A DNA stretch of 64,000 nt from assembly GCA_003222675.1 (NCBI GenBank), contig QHWT01000068.1, positions 23,971 through 87,970 of the forward strand, written 5' to 3'. The notes below the pieces were generated by a model. The model did no database searches and was not told where the DNA came from. It saw only the letters and a list, made by a program, of their open reading frames with translations. The position numbers were made by a program, and so were the translations under genes. Positions 34,516-42,704 of this stretch are shown here, piece after piece (the first letter of the stretch is position 1; each line of letters begins with the position of its first letter). The DNA is from Acidobacteriota bacterium (GTDB lineage: Bacteria; Acidobacteriota; Vicinamibacteria; Vicinamibacterales; 2-12-FULL-66-21).

Positions 34516-34541
34516 GACCAACGCATCATTCAGACACTACC
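34516..34541 (-). repeat. Right terminal inverted repeat
   Basis: On the - strand it begins GGTAGTGTCTGAATGA and ends GCGTTGGTC, matching the left end at 24 of 26 positions. Confidence 0.93.
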
Positions 34542-34549
34542 AAGTCCTC
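34542..34549. repeat. Target-site duplication, right copy
   Basis: AAGTCCTC follows the right transposon end, identical to 30973-30980. The next bases (CGTGGCC) continue the interrupted dispersed repeat. Confidence 0.93.
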
Positions 34550-34573
34550 CGTGGCCCTGGACCGAATACCGGG

Positions 34574-34579
34574 TACAAT
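34574..34579 (+). promoter_or_regulatory. Candidate -10 box of the histidine-kinase gene
   Basis: TACAAT lies 33 bp before the likely TTG start at 34612. The -35 region (around 34551-34556, near the transposon boundary) has no strong hexamer, so promoter strength may depend on DNA left by the insertion. Confidence 0.4.
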
Positions 34580-34611
34580 GGCTCCCCTTGCGACCCACGG
34601 GTGCCATTGCG

Positions 34612-36423
34612 TTGGTCCAGCGACGTCCCAGGATCCTCATCATCGCCTTCTCGGCCTCGGTGCTCGTCTTCGTGGCGACGCTGCAGGTTGTGCATTCGAC
34701 CGGCACGCGGCAGCGTGCGCTCGACGCCGCCCAGACGCGTGCGGGCAATCTCGCGTACGTGCTGTCGGAGTACGTCCGCGGATCCTTCGCCAATACTGAT
34801 GCGTCTCTGCGGCAGCTCCTGGTCCACGCGCGGCGCGTCGGCGGTCCACACGCGGCCGCTGAGGCGTGGGATCCGATCCTCGCGGCTGCGAACGCTTTCC
34901 TCCCCGGCGGCGGTTCGATCACGGTCACCGACCGGGACGGACGCATCGTGCATTCGACGCAAAGGGCTCTCATCGGCGCGTCGCGGCGCGACAACAACAT
35001 GTTCACGCGCCTGGCGACGCTCGATCGCGACGAGCTCGTTGTCGATCGCCCCTTTCTGACCGTCGTCGAACCACGCGAGTACGTGATTCCGATCGGACGG
35101 CGGCTGACGAACGACGAAGGACGCTTCGACGGCACTGTCGTCGCCGTCTTGCTGCCTGAACACTACCGGGATTTTTTCCGGACGGCGGATGTCGGCCGCG
35201 AGGGGAGCACGTGGGTGTTTCATCCTGACGGCGTGGTCCTCTTTCGCGAGCCATCCACGACGAACCCAATCAACGAGGCTGCCGCAAACAATCCGATCCT
35301 GCAGGCGGCGCAGCGTTCCGGGCAGCAAGGGATCGTCACTGGGCCGCTGCAGCCGGGCGGACCCGCGTTCGTCAGCGCATACAGGGTGATTAGCGAGCCG
35401 CCGCTGATCGTCGGCGTCTCGCTCAGCCGCGACGAGATTCTCGCGGACTGGTATCACCAGCGGCGGTCAGCCTTCCTGGCGTTGAGCGCAGTCGCGCTCA
35501 CCCTTGGAGTCATGGTCTTGGCCGTGTTCCGGGAAATGGACGCCCGCGCGCGGGCGGAACAGGACCTCATCGAGGTGCAGCAGCTCGAGGCGGAGCGCCT
35601 GCGGAACACGAACGAGGCCCTGGAAATCGCGCTCGAGAACGAGCAGAAGGCACGGCGCGAAATAGAGGCGGCGAGCTATCTGAAGGACGAGTTCCTGATG
35701 ACGGTATCTCACGAGCTGAGGACGCCGCTTACTGCCATCTACGGCTGGGTGCGCGTCCTGGTCAGCAAGGAGATGACACGCGAGCAGCAGTTGCGCGCGC
35801 TCACGGCCGTCGAACGCAATGCGCTGGCGCAGACGCGACTCATCGACGATCTGCTCGACGTGTCGCGGGCGATCGTCGGCAGGCTCAGGATCGATGCGCG
35901 CCTCGTCAACCTCGCCCGTGTCCTCGATGAAGCGATTGACACGCTGCTGCCGGCGCTGACAGCCAAGTCGATCCAGTTCACCTCGCGCATCGAGCCCGAG
36001 ATGGAGCCGGTGTTCGCCGATCCCGTTCGGCTGCAGCAGATCGTGTGGAACCTGCTGTCGAACGCGATCAAGTTCACGCCGGAAGGCGGCACCGTCGAGC
36101 TCCGCGCGTCACGCGTTGGCCCGCACGTGGAAATCGCGGTCAGCGACACGGGCGCAGGCATCGATCCGGAGTTCCTGCCCTTCGTGTTCGAGCGGTTCCG
36201 CCAGGCGGAAGCCGGCACGCGGAGGCGTTACGGCGGGCTCGGGCTCGGGCTCGCGATCGTGAGGCATCTCGCCGAGCTGCACGGGGGGACCGTCACCGCC
36301 GACAGCGCCGGGGAAGGCAAAGGGGCGACGTTCCGCGTGCTCCTGCCGCTCAAGCAGCCCACGGCCGATCTCGCGCACGAGCACGCCGGCGACAAGAGCC
36401 TCGACGACGTGCACGTGCTCTGA
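34612..36423 (+). CDS. Membrane sensor histidine kinase with extracytoplasmic sensor
   Basis: A sensor kinase of about 603 residues. TTG 34612 (VQRRPRILIIAFSASVLVFVATLQ) is chosen because the upstream frame to ATG 34498 runs through the transposon end. Helix 1 (about 8-27) and helix 2 (about 285-305, FLALSAVALTLGVMVLAVF) flank a periplasmic PDC/dCache-like sensor (SITVTDRDGRIVHSTQ and DFFRTADVGREGSTWVFHPDG). A coiled coil and HisKA follow, with the phospho-acceptor His at about 367 (MTVSHELRTPLTAI). HATPase_c motifs are NAIKFTPEGG, DTGAGI and GLGLGLAIVRHLAELHGG. No response regulator is encoded next to it. Confidence 0.92.
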   Translation: MVQRRPRILIIAFSASVLVFVATLQVVHSTGTRQRALDAAQTRAGNLAYVLSEYVRGSFANTDASLRQLLVHARRVGGPHAAAEAWDPILAAANAFLPGGGSITVTDRDGRIVHSTQRALIGASRRDNNMFTRLATLDRDELVVDRPFLTVVEPREYVIPIGRRLTNDEGRFDGTVVAVLLPEHYRDFFRTADVGREGSTWVFHPDGVVLFREPSTTNPINEAAANNPILQAAQRSGQQGIVTGPLQPGGPAFVSAYRVISEPPLIVGVSLSRDEILADWYHQRRSAFLALSAVALTLGVMVLAVFREMDARARAEQDLIEVQQLEAERLRNTNEALEIALENEQKARREIEAASYLKDEFLMTVSHELRTPLTAIYGWVRVLVSKEMTREQQLRALTAVERNALAQTRLIDDLLDVSRAIVGRLRIDARLVNLARVLDEAIDTLLPALTAKSIQFTSRIEPEMEPVFADPVRLQQIVWNLLSNAIKFTPEGGTVELRASRVGPHVEIAVSDTGAGIDPEFLPFVFERFRQAEAGTRRRYGGLGLGLAIVRHLAELHGGTVTADSAGEGKGATFRVLLPLKQPTADLAHEHAGDKSLDDVHVL

Positions 36424-36467
36424 CCAGCCGTCATTTCATGCGAAGGGCCGAAGATTCCTGGAAAGAC

Positions 36468-37043
36468 TCAGCGCAGCTTCAGATCGCCGGCAAAGAGCTT
36501 CGCACGAACGATGTACTTGCCAGAGCCGGACCACGACAGCGAACGGAAGATCCCGCCGGTCGAACGATTGAATGGCGGCGCCGAAATATCCCCGAAGCGC
36601 ACCGACGCTTCAACGCGTCGATAGAGCTCGGCCTTGCCCACGTCGATGGTGACGTCGCCGGCCCACATCGACACGTTCTTGTTTCCCTCGATGTTGCGCA
36701 CTTCCAGGTCGCCTGCATTCAGATCGACATCGAGATCGCAGCGCGAGGGCAGGTCGATATCGAAGCGTGCGCCGCTGTTGTGCGGCGCTATCGTCCAGAT
36801 CACTGCGCGCGCGCCCTTGACCTCCACGTCGGCGTGAAGCCGATCCTTCATGGCCGGCTTGGACGAGGACCATCGGACCTGGATGCGGTCGTCCTCGCGG
36901 CCGCGGAGGTGGTAGGCCGCCGCCGCAAGATTGAGGCGCACGCTCCCGCCATGCGTGAACGCGCGGTCGGGGAACCCGGTGGACTGTGTCGGGCCGGAAA
37001 CCGCCAAAAGAGCCGCCGCCAGCGCGAGCATCGGGAATTTCAT
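36468..37043 (-). CDS. Secreted DUF4097-like beta-repeat protein
   Basis: A 191-residue exported protein. From ATG 37043 it has a signal peptide (MKFPMLALAAALLAVSGP). The mature part has repeated short beta strands with alternating polar and hydrophobic residues (KDRLHADVEVKGARAVIWTI, RFDIDLPSRCDLDVDLNAGDLEVRNIEGNKNVSMWAGDVTIDVG). This is the periodicity of DUF4097/DUF2807-type adhesin-like beta-helices, so the assignment rests on pattern. The function is unknown. It lies convergent with the histidine kinase. Confidence 0.7.
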   Translation of the reverse strand: MKFPMLALAAALLAVSGPTQSTGFPDRAFTHGGSVRLNLAAAAYHLRGREDDRIQVRWSSSKPAMKDRLHADVEVKGARAVIWTIAPHNSGARFDIDLPSRCDLDVDLNAGDLEVRNIEGNKNVSMWAGDVTIDVGKAELYRRVEASVRFGDISAPPFNRSTGGIFRSLSWSGSGKYIVRAKLFAGDLKLR

Positions 37044-37091
37044 GAACGCCTCCATCATCTGCATAGAGGACGGTTCGCCCTGCGCGGAAGT

Positions 37092-37337
37092 TCAGTGGCC
37101 TGATGGATCGAGTGGGCTTTGCTGATCGTAGTAGAGAGGTGCAAATGCGGCAGCGCAAAGCGTAGGCCATACTGCAGCACACGCATTGCACTGCCGCCAC
37201 TCGAAGTGGTTTCCTTCGCCGACGCCCGTATCGCCTGCCTCGCACGGGCATCGACGCACCGGCACCCAATCTTCGAGCCTTCTCCCGCCGCGCGAGACGG
37301 TGCGGCGCTGTGTTTTTCTTCGTTCGACCAGGGTCAT
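37092..37337 (-). CDS. Small basic Cys-containing protein
   Basis: An 81-residue protein from ATG 37337 (MTLVERRKTQRRTVSRGGRRLED), a basic start seen in other small bacterial proteins. Two cysteine pairs follow (RCPCEAG and QCNAC), which could bind a metal. No Shine-Dalgarno is visible and no family can be named. An ATG at 37385 would extend it by 16 residues. It is moderately supported by composition. Confidence 0.45.
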   Translation of the reverse strand: MTLVERRKTQRRTVSRGGRRLEDWVPVRRCPCEAGDTGVGEGNHFEWRQCNACAAVWPTLCAAAFAPLYYDQQSPLDPSGH

Positions 37338-37536
37338 GCGCACGACATATAGCAAGTGTGCCGCCACGTGGAATTTCCTCGACAATTCGTGAATCAGTCG
37401 ATCGGATGTGTGCCGTTGCCGGACAACGCGTTAGCCGAATCGGGCCTCACGCGTCCGTGCAGCCGGGTCATCTGTCGACCGCTTAGCCAACTTTCCGTCT
37501 CATCCATTTCGATGAGCGGTTTGTCTGTCACGACTC

Positions 37537-37648
37537 GATGAACATTGGGAAATTTGTGAATCCGGCGATGAATATTGGGAAATTTGTGAATCCGGTAATT
37601 CAGTAATTGAAATTACCCAATTACCCGATTCCCCGATTACCCGATTGG
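37537..37648. repeat. Two-copy 30-bp repeat and octamer array
   Basis: GATGAAYATTGGGAAATTTG plus 10 more bases is duplicated at 37537-37566 and 37567-37595. Octamers AATTACCC, AATTACCC, GATTCCCC and GATTACCC follow (37611-37642), the only array with an 8-bp period. Bases 37338-37536 show no gene; only AT/GC-mixed spacer sequence is seen. The array ends just before the stop of the hydrolase gene at 37649. Confidence 0.75.
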
Positions 37649-38527
37649 TCATGTTTCATGCGGGCGGAGGCGGGCCACCCACGCGAGCGCGGTTCGCATC
37701 GCGTCGTAAAGCTGTGATCGCGCCCCCCTGAAACTGTGATTGCGCGCGTCGATCGCCTGAAACCGGCGATGGGACGTGTCGGGTCCGAACAAGGCGCGCG
37801 CGGCGGCAGCAGGCAGGTAATTGTCGCGCGTGGACTGAATCACGGCGATGGGCATGTCGCCAAGGCGCGGCAGGTATTCGTAGACATCGACGATCACGCC
37901 CTGGCCGGCACGCTCGCCGCGCAACCGCCGATACCAGCGCACGTACTCCTCTTCCTGCGTCAACGCGACCGCCACGACCCCGGCAATGGACTCGCGCAGC
38001 CCGCGCTGGCCCGCCGCGACGACCGATAGTCCGGCGCCGCGCGACACTCCAACGAGCACGACCGGATGGGCAGCACTCAGGTGCAGCACCTGGCGCGCGG
38101 TGTCGATGATCCGCTCGTAATCCGCGGCGAGCCTCGCAGGGGTCGTCACCGTCTCGTGGCCGAGATGCGTCACGTAATCATGGGCGTCAAACCCCACGAT
38201 CGGGTAGCCCAACGCCACGAGATGGCGATACGCGTCGAGATCCTTGCGGTGCATGCCAGCGTCGCCGGTGGCAAACACCAGGAGCGGCCGGGCGTCATTG
38301 ACCGCGCTCGGCTGCGCGTTGGCGAAATGAAGCCGCAGCGGATGCCCATTCAATGTGACGGGACGGTCCGCGACGACCGGCCGTGCGCGGACGGCGCAGC
38401 CGGCAGCCCCGCACACGCCGAAGAGAATGGCGAGAACGGCGAGCCAGGTTCGAGCAGGCCGTTGACAACCACAGCCCGACTGCCAAGTGTCACGTGCCGA
38501 ACGCTGAATTTGAATCAGTCTTCGCAT
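37649..38527 (-). CDS. VirJ/AcvB-like serine hydrolase lipoprotein
   Basis: A 292-residue alpha/beta hydrolase. A long N-terminal signal anchor ends in a lipobox-like GAAG-C, so the mature protein is probably periplasmic or membrane-tethered. The nucleophile elbow is GVSRG in PVVLVGVSRGAGLSVVAA. The start of the domain has LLVFATGDAGMHRKD, the oxyanion region of the VirJ/AcvB family, and the catalytic His is probably in DARNHSFRG. In Agrobacterium AcvB hydrolyses lysyl-phosphatidylglycerol. Here it lies 45 bp downstream of the MprF-type gene on the same strand, which fits that role. Confidence 0.85.
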   Translation of the reverse strand: MRRLIQIQRSARDTWQSGCGCQRPARTWLAVLAILFGVCGAAGCAVRARPVVADRPVTLNGHPLRLHFANAQPSAVNDARPLLVFATGDAGMHRKDLDAYRHLVALGYPIVGFDAHDYVTHLGHETVTTPARLAADYERIIDTARQVLHLSAAHPVVLVGVSRGAGLSVVAAGQRGLRESIAGVVAVALTQEEEYVRWYRRLRGERAGQGVIVDVYEYLPRLGDMPIAVIQSTRDNYLPAAAARALFGPDTSHRRFQAIDARNHSFRGARSQLYDAMRTALAWVARLRPHET

Positions 38528-38572
38528 TCGGCATTCACCATTCGCGATTGACTCGGCTTGTTGAACGATCTG

Positions 38573-41122
38573 TCACGCCTCGCCAACGGCCAGCCTGCTG
38601 TCTTTCGCGCCGCGCGATTGGTCGCGGCCTGGCAGCAGGGCGCTGCCCCAGCTTCCCGCGACGAGCGCGCTCACGTTCGCGAGCGCGATCGGCCACTCCC
38701 CTGCCCGCTGATATGCGAGATAGCGGGGCACCCAGTCGGGATCGAATTTCTGCTTGTAGAAGCGGACCCCCTGGAAGTTGTACCAAGGCTCGCCACGCCG
38801 GAAGAACAACGCCGCCAGCCGCTCGCGAGCGTGCGCGTCGCGATGCTCGCCGACCGACGAGAGCGGCGCCATCCCGAGGTTGAACGTGCGGTAGCCTGCC
38901 TCCTTTCCGTAGAGCAGCAGCGACGTGATCAGGAAATCCATCACGCTCGGCGCATCCGTGCGATACCGCATGAGATCGATCGACAGCTCTTCGCCGCGTG
39001 GTCCCTCGAGCAGGTTGGCAAAGGCGAGAATCCGCCCCTTCGCGCGTGCCTCCTCGACAATCGCGCAGCGGCATCGAGCGATATACTCGCGATCGAAATA
39101 ACCAATCGAGAACTGCCGTTCGACCAGGTGCCTGCCGTCCAGCCACGCCCTGGAGATCTGTTCCAGCTCAGACATGCGCGCCTCGACCTCGCACGTCTCC
39201 ATGATGCGAAACGCGACGGCCTCGCGCTCGGCGCGACGGATGATCTGCCGCGTCATCTTTCCCGCATGCCCCTGGGTGGTGACGCGATCCAGGCGCACGT
39301 TCGCCTCTTCCCCGAGCTTGAACAAGTGATAACCGCGATCGTGGAGCAGCGGTATCCAGTCCACCGACACCTGATAGAACAGCGGACGGCGATCGAGATC
39401 GGCGGCGAAGGCGAACAGCGCGTCCATGAACGCGCCGCGCTCCGCGAGGGCTTTGACCACGGGGTCGGAAAAGACGACGAGATAGGGCCCAATCGTGCGA
39501 TAGAGGCAGAAGCCGCGTCCCTCATCGAAGAAGACGGACTTGTCGCCCACGGCCACCATCATTGGCGTCGTCCCCGACCCGAATGCCGCGTGTTCCTGGA
39601 GCGCGCGCGTGATATCGCGTTCCGCGGGACGCTGAAAGTGGACAGGAGTCCGGAGCAGCACGTAAAGGGATGCGGTCACGACCACGAGCAGCATCGACGC
39701 GGCGCTGCGCAGGAACCTGGCGGACTGGAAGTGGTAGCCGATCGCGTTCCATCGGGCGAGCGCCGCTCCACTCAGATGATGCGAGAACGTGCCGAATGTG
39801 AGGAACAGCAGGAATGCGGTGACGCCGAGACCGAGGTCGGCCCATTCCAGCCAGTCGCCGCCGCTCGCGCGATCGAAGAGGCCGGCCTGCGACCACGCCG
39901 CCGCGCCCACCGTCCCGAGCGCCAGGCTCTCTTCCCAGTCCAGTCCCTTCAGGATCGACGCGAAGCCGGCGAGCAGCAGCAACGCAATCGTCGCCTTGTA
40001 CGCGGCCGTATATCCCCGTGCCAGGCCGCGCGCGAGTACGAGGAGGAGAAGGCCCGCGAGCGCCGCCGTCAGCTGGCCCAATTCCACGAGCGGCAGCGGC
40101 ACGTACTGTTGCATCAGCACGAGGCGCGCGTGCAGCGCGGGCGATGCGCTGCTGAGGACGATGAGGACGCCGGCGCCGCCCACGAGGCTCGCGATGATGC
40201 GCCGCGCGACGTCGACGCGACGTGAAGACCGGCGCGTCGCCCACGAGAGGAGGACGAGCGACGCGGTGAACCACGGCGCGATGTAATAGATGAAGCGATA
40301 CGCGGTGAGCGCCGCCGCGCTGACGCTCTGGTCGAACGGCAGCCGCGCGATCCAGAACGCATCGCTGCTGCCGAAGCCGCCCGGCACGAGGCTGACCAGC
40401 CCGATCACCTGCCCGAAGAAGAACGTGTCGATCAGCCGCAGCGCCGGCGCGTCGATCCTCGTCGCATACAGGCACGCGATGAAAGCCACGGCGGCGAACA
40501 GCCAGTCGGTCCAGCCCACGATCGCGAGCTCGATCGTCCGCGCGGATCCTGCCGGAGCGCCGGCGAAGCGCTCCGTGCGCTGTGCGATCGCCCGCCCGAT
40601 CCACGCGGCCGCCATGACGAGCAGGAGCGCCGCGATCGCCAGCATCACCATGCCGCCGCCCACGCGCGCAATCAACAACGCCGCCAGCGTCCAGCCCACA
40701 AGGCCGGAGGTGAACGCAATGACCACCGATACGATCCCCGCGTGCAGCTCGGCGAGGTCGTCGACGCGGCTTCGGTAGAGCCACAGGCGTATCGCGGGGC
40801 CGGCGAGCGGACCGAGCGTCAGGAAGTTGCTCCAGCAGAACGCCACCGCGCCGAACCGCCAGCGCTCGAAAGGCCTGGTGCGCGTGTGGCGGAACGCCAG
40901 GACATCGTAGAAGCCCATGATGGTCACGTTCAGGATCGTCGCCACCGCCGCGAGCGTCAGCGCTCCGGCATCGAGCGAATGCAGTGCTGCACGAAAGTCG
41001 CGCGTGTGAATGCCGCGCAGCGTGTGCCACGACACAGCGAGCACCAACCCGAAGAGCGCGAAGCCCCAGATGCGTGCGGCGTGCGCGACGATCCACTTCC
41101 ACGCGTTGTCGAAGGCGATCAC
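38573..41122 (-). CDS. mprF: MprF/LpiA lysyl-phosphatidylglycerol synthase-flippase
   Basis: An inner-membrane enzyme of 849 residues. The N-terminal half has about 12-14 transmembrane helices (the flippase, roughly residues 1-520). The C-terminal half is the DUF2156 cytoplasmic aminoacyl-transferase domain (about 540-840), with FDREYIARCRCAIV, GEELSIDLMRYRTDAPSVMDFLITSLL and NLGMAPLSSVGE motifs. It attaches lysine from Lys-tRNA to phosphatidylglycerol and flips the product. GTG 41122 overlaps the upstream hydrolase stop as GTGA; ATG 41158 is an alternative. The two flanking hydrolases form one operon with it. Confidence 0.9.
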   Translation of the reverse strand: MIAFDNAWKWIVAHAARIWGFALFGLVLAVSWHTLRGIHTRDFRAALHSLDAGALTLAAVATILNVTIMGFYDVLAFRHTRTRPFERWRFGAVAFCWSNFLTLGPLAGPAIRLWLYRSRVDDLAELHAGIVSVVIAFTSGLVGWTLAALLIARVGGGMVMLAIAALLLVMAAAWIGRAIAQRTERFAGAPAGSARTIELAIVGWTDWLFAAVAFIACLYATRIDAPALRLIDTFFFGQVIGLVSLVPGGFGSSDAFWIARLPFDQSVSAAALTAYRFIYYIAPWFTASLVLLSWATRRSSRRVDVARRIIASLVGGAGVLIVLSSASPALHARLVLMQQYVPLPLVELGQLTAALAGLLLLVLARGLARGYTAAYKATIALLLLAGFASILKGLDWEESLALGTVGAAAWSQAGLFDRASGGDWLEWADLGLGVTAFLLFLTFGTFSHHLSGAALARWNAIGYHFQSARFLRSAASMLLVVVTASLYVLLRTPVHFQRPAERDITRALQEHAAFGSGTTPMMVAVGDKSVFFDEGRGFCLYRTIGPYLVVFSDPVVKALAERGAFMDALFAFAADLDRRPLFYQVSVDWIPLLHDRGYHLFKLGEEANVRLDRVTTQGHAGKMTRQIIRRAEREAVAFRIMETCEVEARMSELEQISRAWLDGRHLVERQFSIGYFDREYIARCRCAIVEEARAKGRILAFANLLEGPRGEELSIDLMRYRTDAPSVMDFLITSLLLYGKEAGYRTFNLGMAPLSSVGEHRDAHARERLAALFFRRGEPWYNFQGVRFYKQKFDPDWVPRYLAYQRAGEWPIALANVSALVAGSWGSALLPGRDQSRGAKDSRLAVGEA

Positions 41123-41919
41123 GTCCGGCCGCCCTTCGCCAGATTCTGCTGAATCCACGCGAGCCCTGCGAAGTACGCCGTCCGGAGCTCCTGCCGGCGA
41201 TCCGTGAACCGATGGTTGCTCGCGTCGATCAGCGTGAGCTGCTTCGGCTCGCGCGCCGTCGCGAGAAACCGCTCATAGTCCGCCTCCGAGACGTATTCAT
41301 CCTTTCTCGACTGAATCATGAAGAGCGGCAGCGGCGAGACCGATGCGATCACCGCGGCGGGCGCAAACGACGGCTCGTCCGCATCGTGCTTCGTGAACCA
41401 CGCGCTGATGTCGGTCCACCGCCACGCGAGCTCCGCCGTCGGCGGAAGCCCCATCGTGATCACGCCGTCGATCCACTCGTGGTTACGGCGATCGGACGCC
41501 GCGAGCACCGCGAGCGCAGCCCCTTCCGAAACGCCGGACACTATCACCGGGCGCGTGAGAAGCTGTTTCTGTTCGAGCAGCTCGGCGATGACGTGAAAGT
41601 CGCCCGGAGTCTCCGCAGCCTCGAGGTGGGAGTTGCCCGATGTGAAGGACGACAAATATTGCCTGATGTTCACGCCGACAACGAGGTAGCCCTGCTCGGA
41701 CAGCGTCTCGGCCATCGAGACGGCGAGGCCGACCCAGCCGACGTCGCCGCTGCCCATGACAACGGTGCCGCGTCGCCGTTCACCCTGAGGCTGGTAAACC
41801 GCGAGCGTCAGCGTTCTGCCGCGGACGTTGACATCGAGCTTTTCGGATGAGGCTGCGGTTGCAGCGGCAGGCAGAGCCAGCGCCAGGAGCCATGCCCCCG
41901 CGACGCGGGAAAAGTACAT
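41119..41919 (-). CDS. VirJ/AcvB-like secreted hydrolase, first gene of the mprF operon
   Basis: A 266-residue exported alpha/beta hydrolase. From ATG 41919 the signal peptide is MYFSRVAGAWLLALALPAAATA. Catalytic motifs are GTVVMGSGDVGWVG (oxyanion), VSGVSEGAALAV (nucleophile elbow) and LIDASNHRFTD (His). It resembles the gene downstream of mprF (37649-38527) but is distinct in sequence. Its stop overlaps the mprF start by 4 bp, so translation is coupled. The operon promoter must lie in the heptamer-array region at 41985-42160. Confidence 0.85.
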   Translation of the reverse strand: MYFSRVAGAWLLALALPAAATAASSEKLDVNVRGRTLTLAVYQPQGERRRGTVVMGSGDVGWVGLAVSMAETLSEQGYLVVGVNIRQYLSSFTSGNSHLEAAETPGDFHVIAELLEQKQLLTRPVIVSGVSEGAALAVLAASDRRNHEWIDGVITMGLPPTAELAWRWTDISAWFTKHDADEPSFAPAAVIASVSPLPLFMIQSRKDEYVSEADYERFLATAREPKQLTLIDASNHRFTDRRQELRTAYFAGLAWIQQNLAKGGRT

Positions 41920-41984
41920 GCGAATCTCCCGCCTTTCGTGGCGGCAGCCGTGGGGGCGTGGATACAGAGTAGCGTACCTCCGGG

Positions 41985-42160
41985 GTGCGGGGCGCGGGAT
42001 GCGGGGCGCGGGGTGCGGGGCGCGGGATGCGGGGCGCGGGGTGCGGGGCGCGGGGTGCGGGGCGGGGGGCGCGGAGTGCGGGGTGCGGGGTGCGGGGCGG
42101 GGGGTGCGGAGTGCGGGGAAGATGTGGGGGGCGCGGGGTGCGGGGCGCGGGGTGCGGGGA
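41985..42160. repeat. Long heptanucleotide array 7
   Basis: About 24 units of mainly GTGCGGG, GCGCGGG and ATGCGGG, with a GAAGATG-type interruption repeated twice (near 42118-42124 and 42159-42165). It fills the divergent spacer between the mprF operon and the bactofilin gene (41920-42280, 361 bp), with no coding potential. Open frames across it are repeat artefacts. Confidence 0.92.
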
Positions 42161-42280
42161 AGATGTTCGACAGTTCCGTCCAGCGCGGCGCGCCGGCCAC
42201 CTTTCGCCTCGAACAGGTGATCGACCAACCGACCAACAGCCGTGCTTGCAACGCGCGCGCAACTACCCGACAGTTGAGGC

Positions 42281-42619
42281 ATGAACTTGCGTATCAAGGG
42301 ACAGCTGAGCGCCGAAGAGGATCTGACCATTGACGGCAGCTTCGAAGGCGCGATCGATCTCCGTGGTCATCACCTCACGACCGGCGCGCGATCGGACGTC
42401 AAGGCGCGCGTCTCGGCACGCGCCGTGACGGTCCTCGGACGCCTCGAGGGTCACATCACCGCTGATGCGATCGATATCCGACCGACGGCGGTCGTCGAGG
42501 CGAGCCTTGTGACCAGGCAGTTCGCACTCGAAGAGGGCGGCCGATTCAATGGCCAGGTGAACACCGAACGCGCCCGCGCCGCCGGCGATGTCCTGCGTCA
42601 CCGCGCCGCGCAGCAATAA
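42281..42619 (+). CDS. Bactofilin (polymer-forming cytoskeletal protein)
   Basis: A 112-residue protein of the bactofilin family. It has the central right-handed beta-helix core (residues about 3-105) built from short repeats: LRIKGQLSAEEDLTIDGSFEGAIDL, GARSDVKARVSARAVTVLGRLEGHI and ADAIDIRPTAVVEASL. Bactofilins polymerise into filaments that scaffold cell-shape or envelope proteins. GTTGAGGC before the ATG serves as a weak ribosome binding site. It stands alone, with an ADOP permease 85 bp downstream in the same direction. Confidence 0.92.
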   Translation: MNLRIKGQLSAEEDLTIDGSFEGAIDLRGHHLTTGARSDVKARVSARAVTVLGRLEGHITADAIDIRPTAVVEASLVTRQFALEEGGRFNGQVNTERARAAGDVLRHRAAQQ

Positions 42620-42629
42620 AGCCCTCTGA

Positions 42630-42665
42630 GCTGATCTACCTCAGAGGCCACGGCGCGTGGCCTCT
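42630..42665. repeat. Dispersed GTGGCC-type repeat copy
   Basis: CTCAGAGGCCACGG and CGTGGCCTCTCG form an imperfect inverted repeat just after the bactofilin stop. This is the same family as 30899-30980 and 47918-47982. Confidence 0.6.
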
Positions 42666-42704
42666 CGTGCAACCTCCGGCCATCCTTCTCCGTAATTGCA
42701 ATTC

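Larger units (their letters stand above)
30981..34541. mobile_element. Cargo-carrying IS1-like transposon (3561 bp)
   Basis: The element is bounded by 26-bp terminal inverted repeats beginning GGTAGTGTCTGAAT (24 of 26 positions match) and flanked by an exact 8-bp direct repeat, AAGTCCTC. It encodes a DDE transposase (31941-32924) and five passengers: a DinD homologue, a winged-helix-like protein, a 44-residue protein, a KGG-like basic protein and a 61-residue protein. An 8-9 bp target duplication is known for IS1 and IS1595 families. The near-identical ends and intact duplication suggest a recent insertion. Confidence 0.92.

Noticed and set aside
34498..34611. Histidine-kinase start at ATG 34498
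   Set aside because: This start lies inside the transposon right end, so it cannot be the ancestral start; the TTG at 34612 precedes the first membrane helix.
38558..40225. A 555-codon open frame on the + strand
   Set aside because: It is antisense to the MprF gene, has an Arg/Glu/Gln-rich composition typical of high-GC antisense frames and shows no family motif.
41985..42330. Open frames on both strands crossing the G-rich array, and a 5' extension of the hydrolase gene
   Set aside because: Period-7 repeats rarely create stops and read as Gly/Arg/Ala or Ala/Pro/His runs; no conserved motif is present and the signal peptide begins at 41919.
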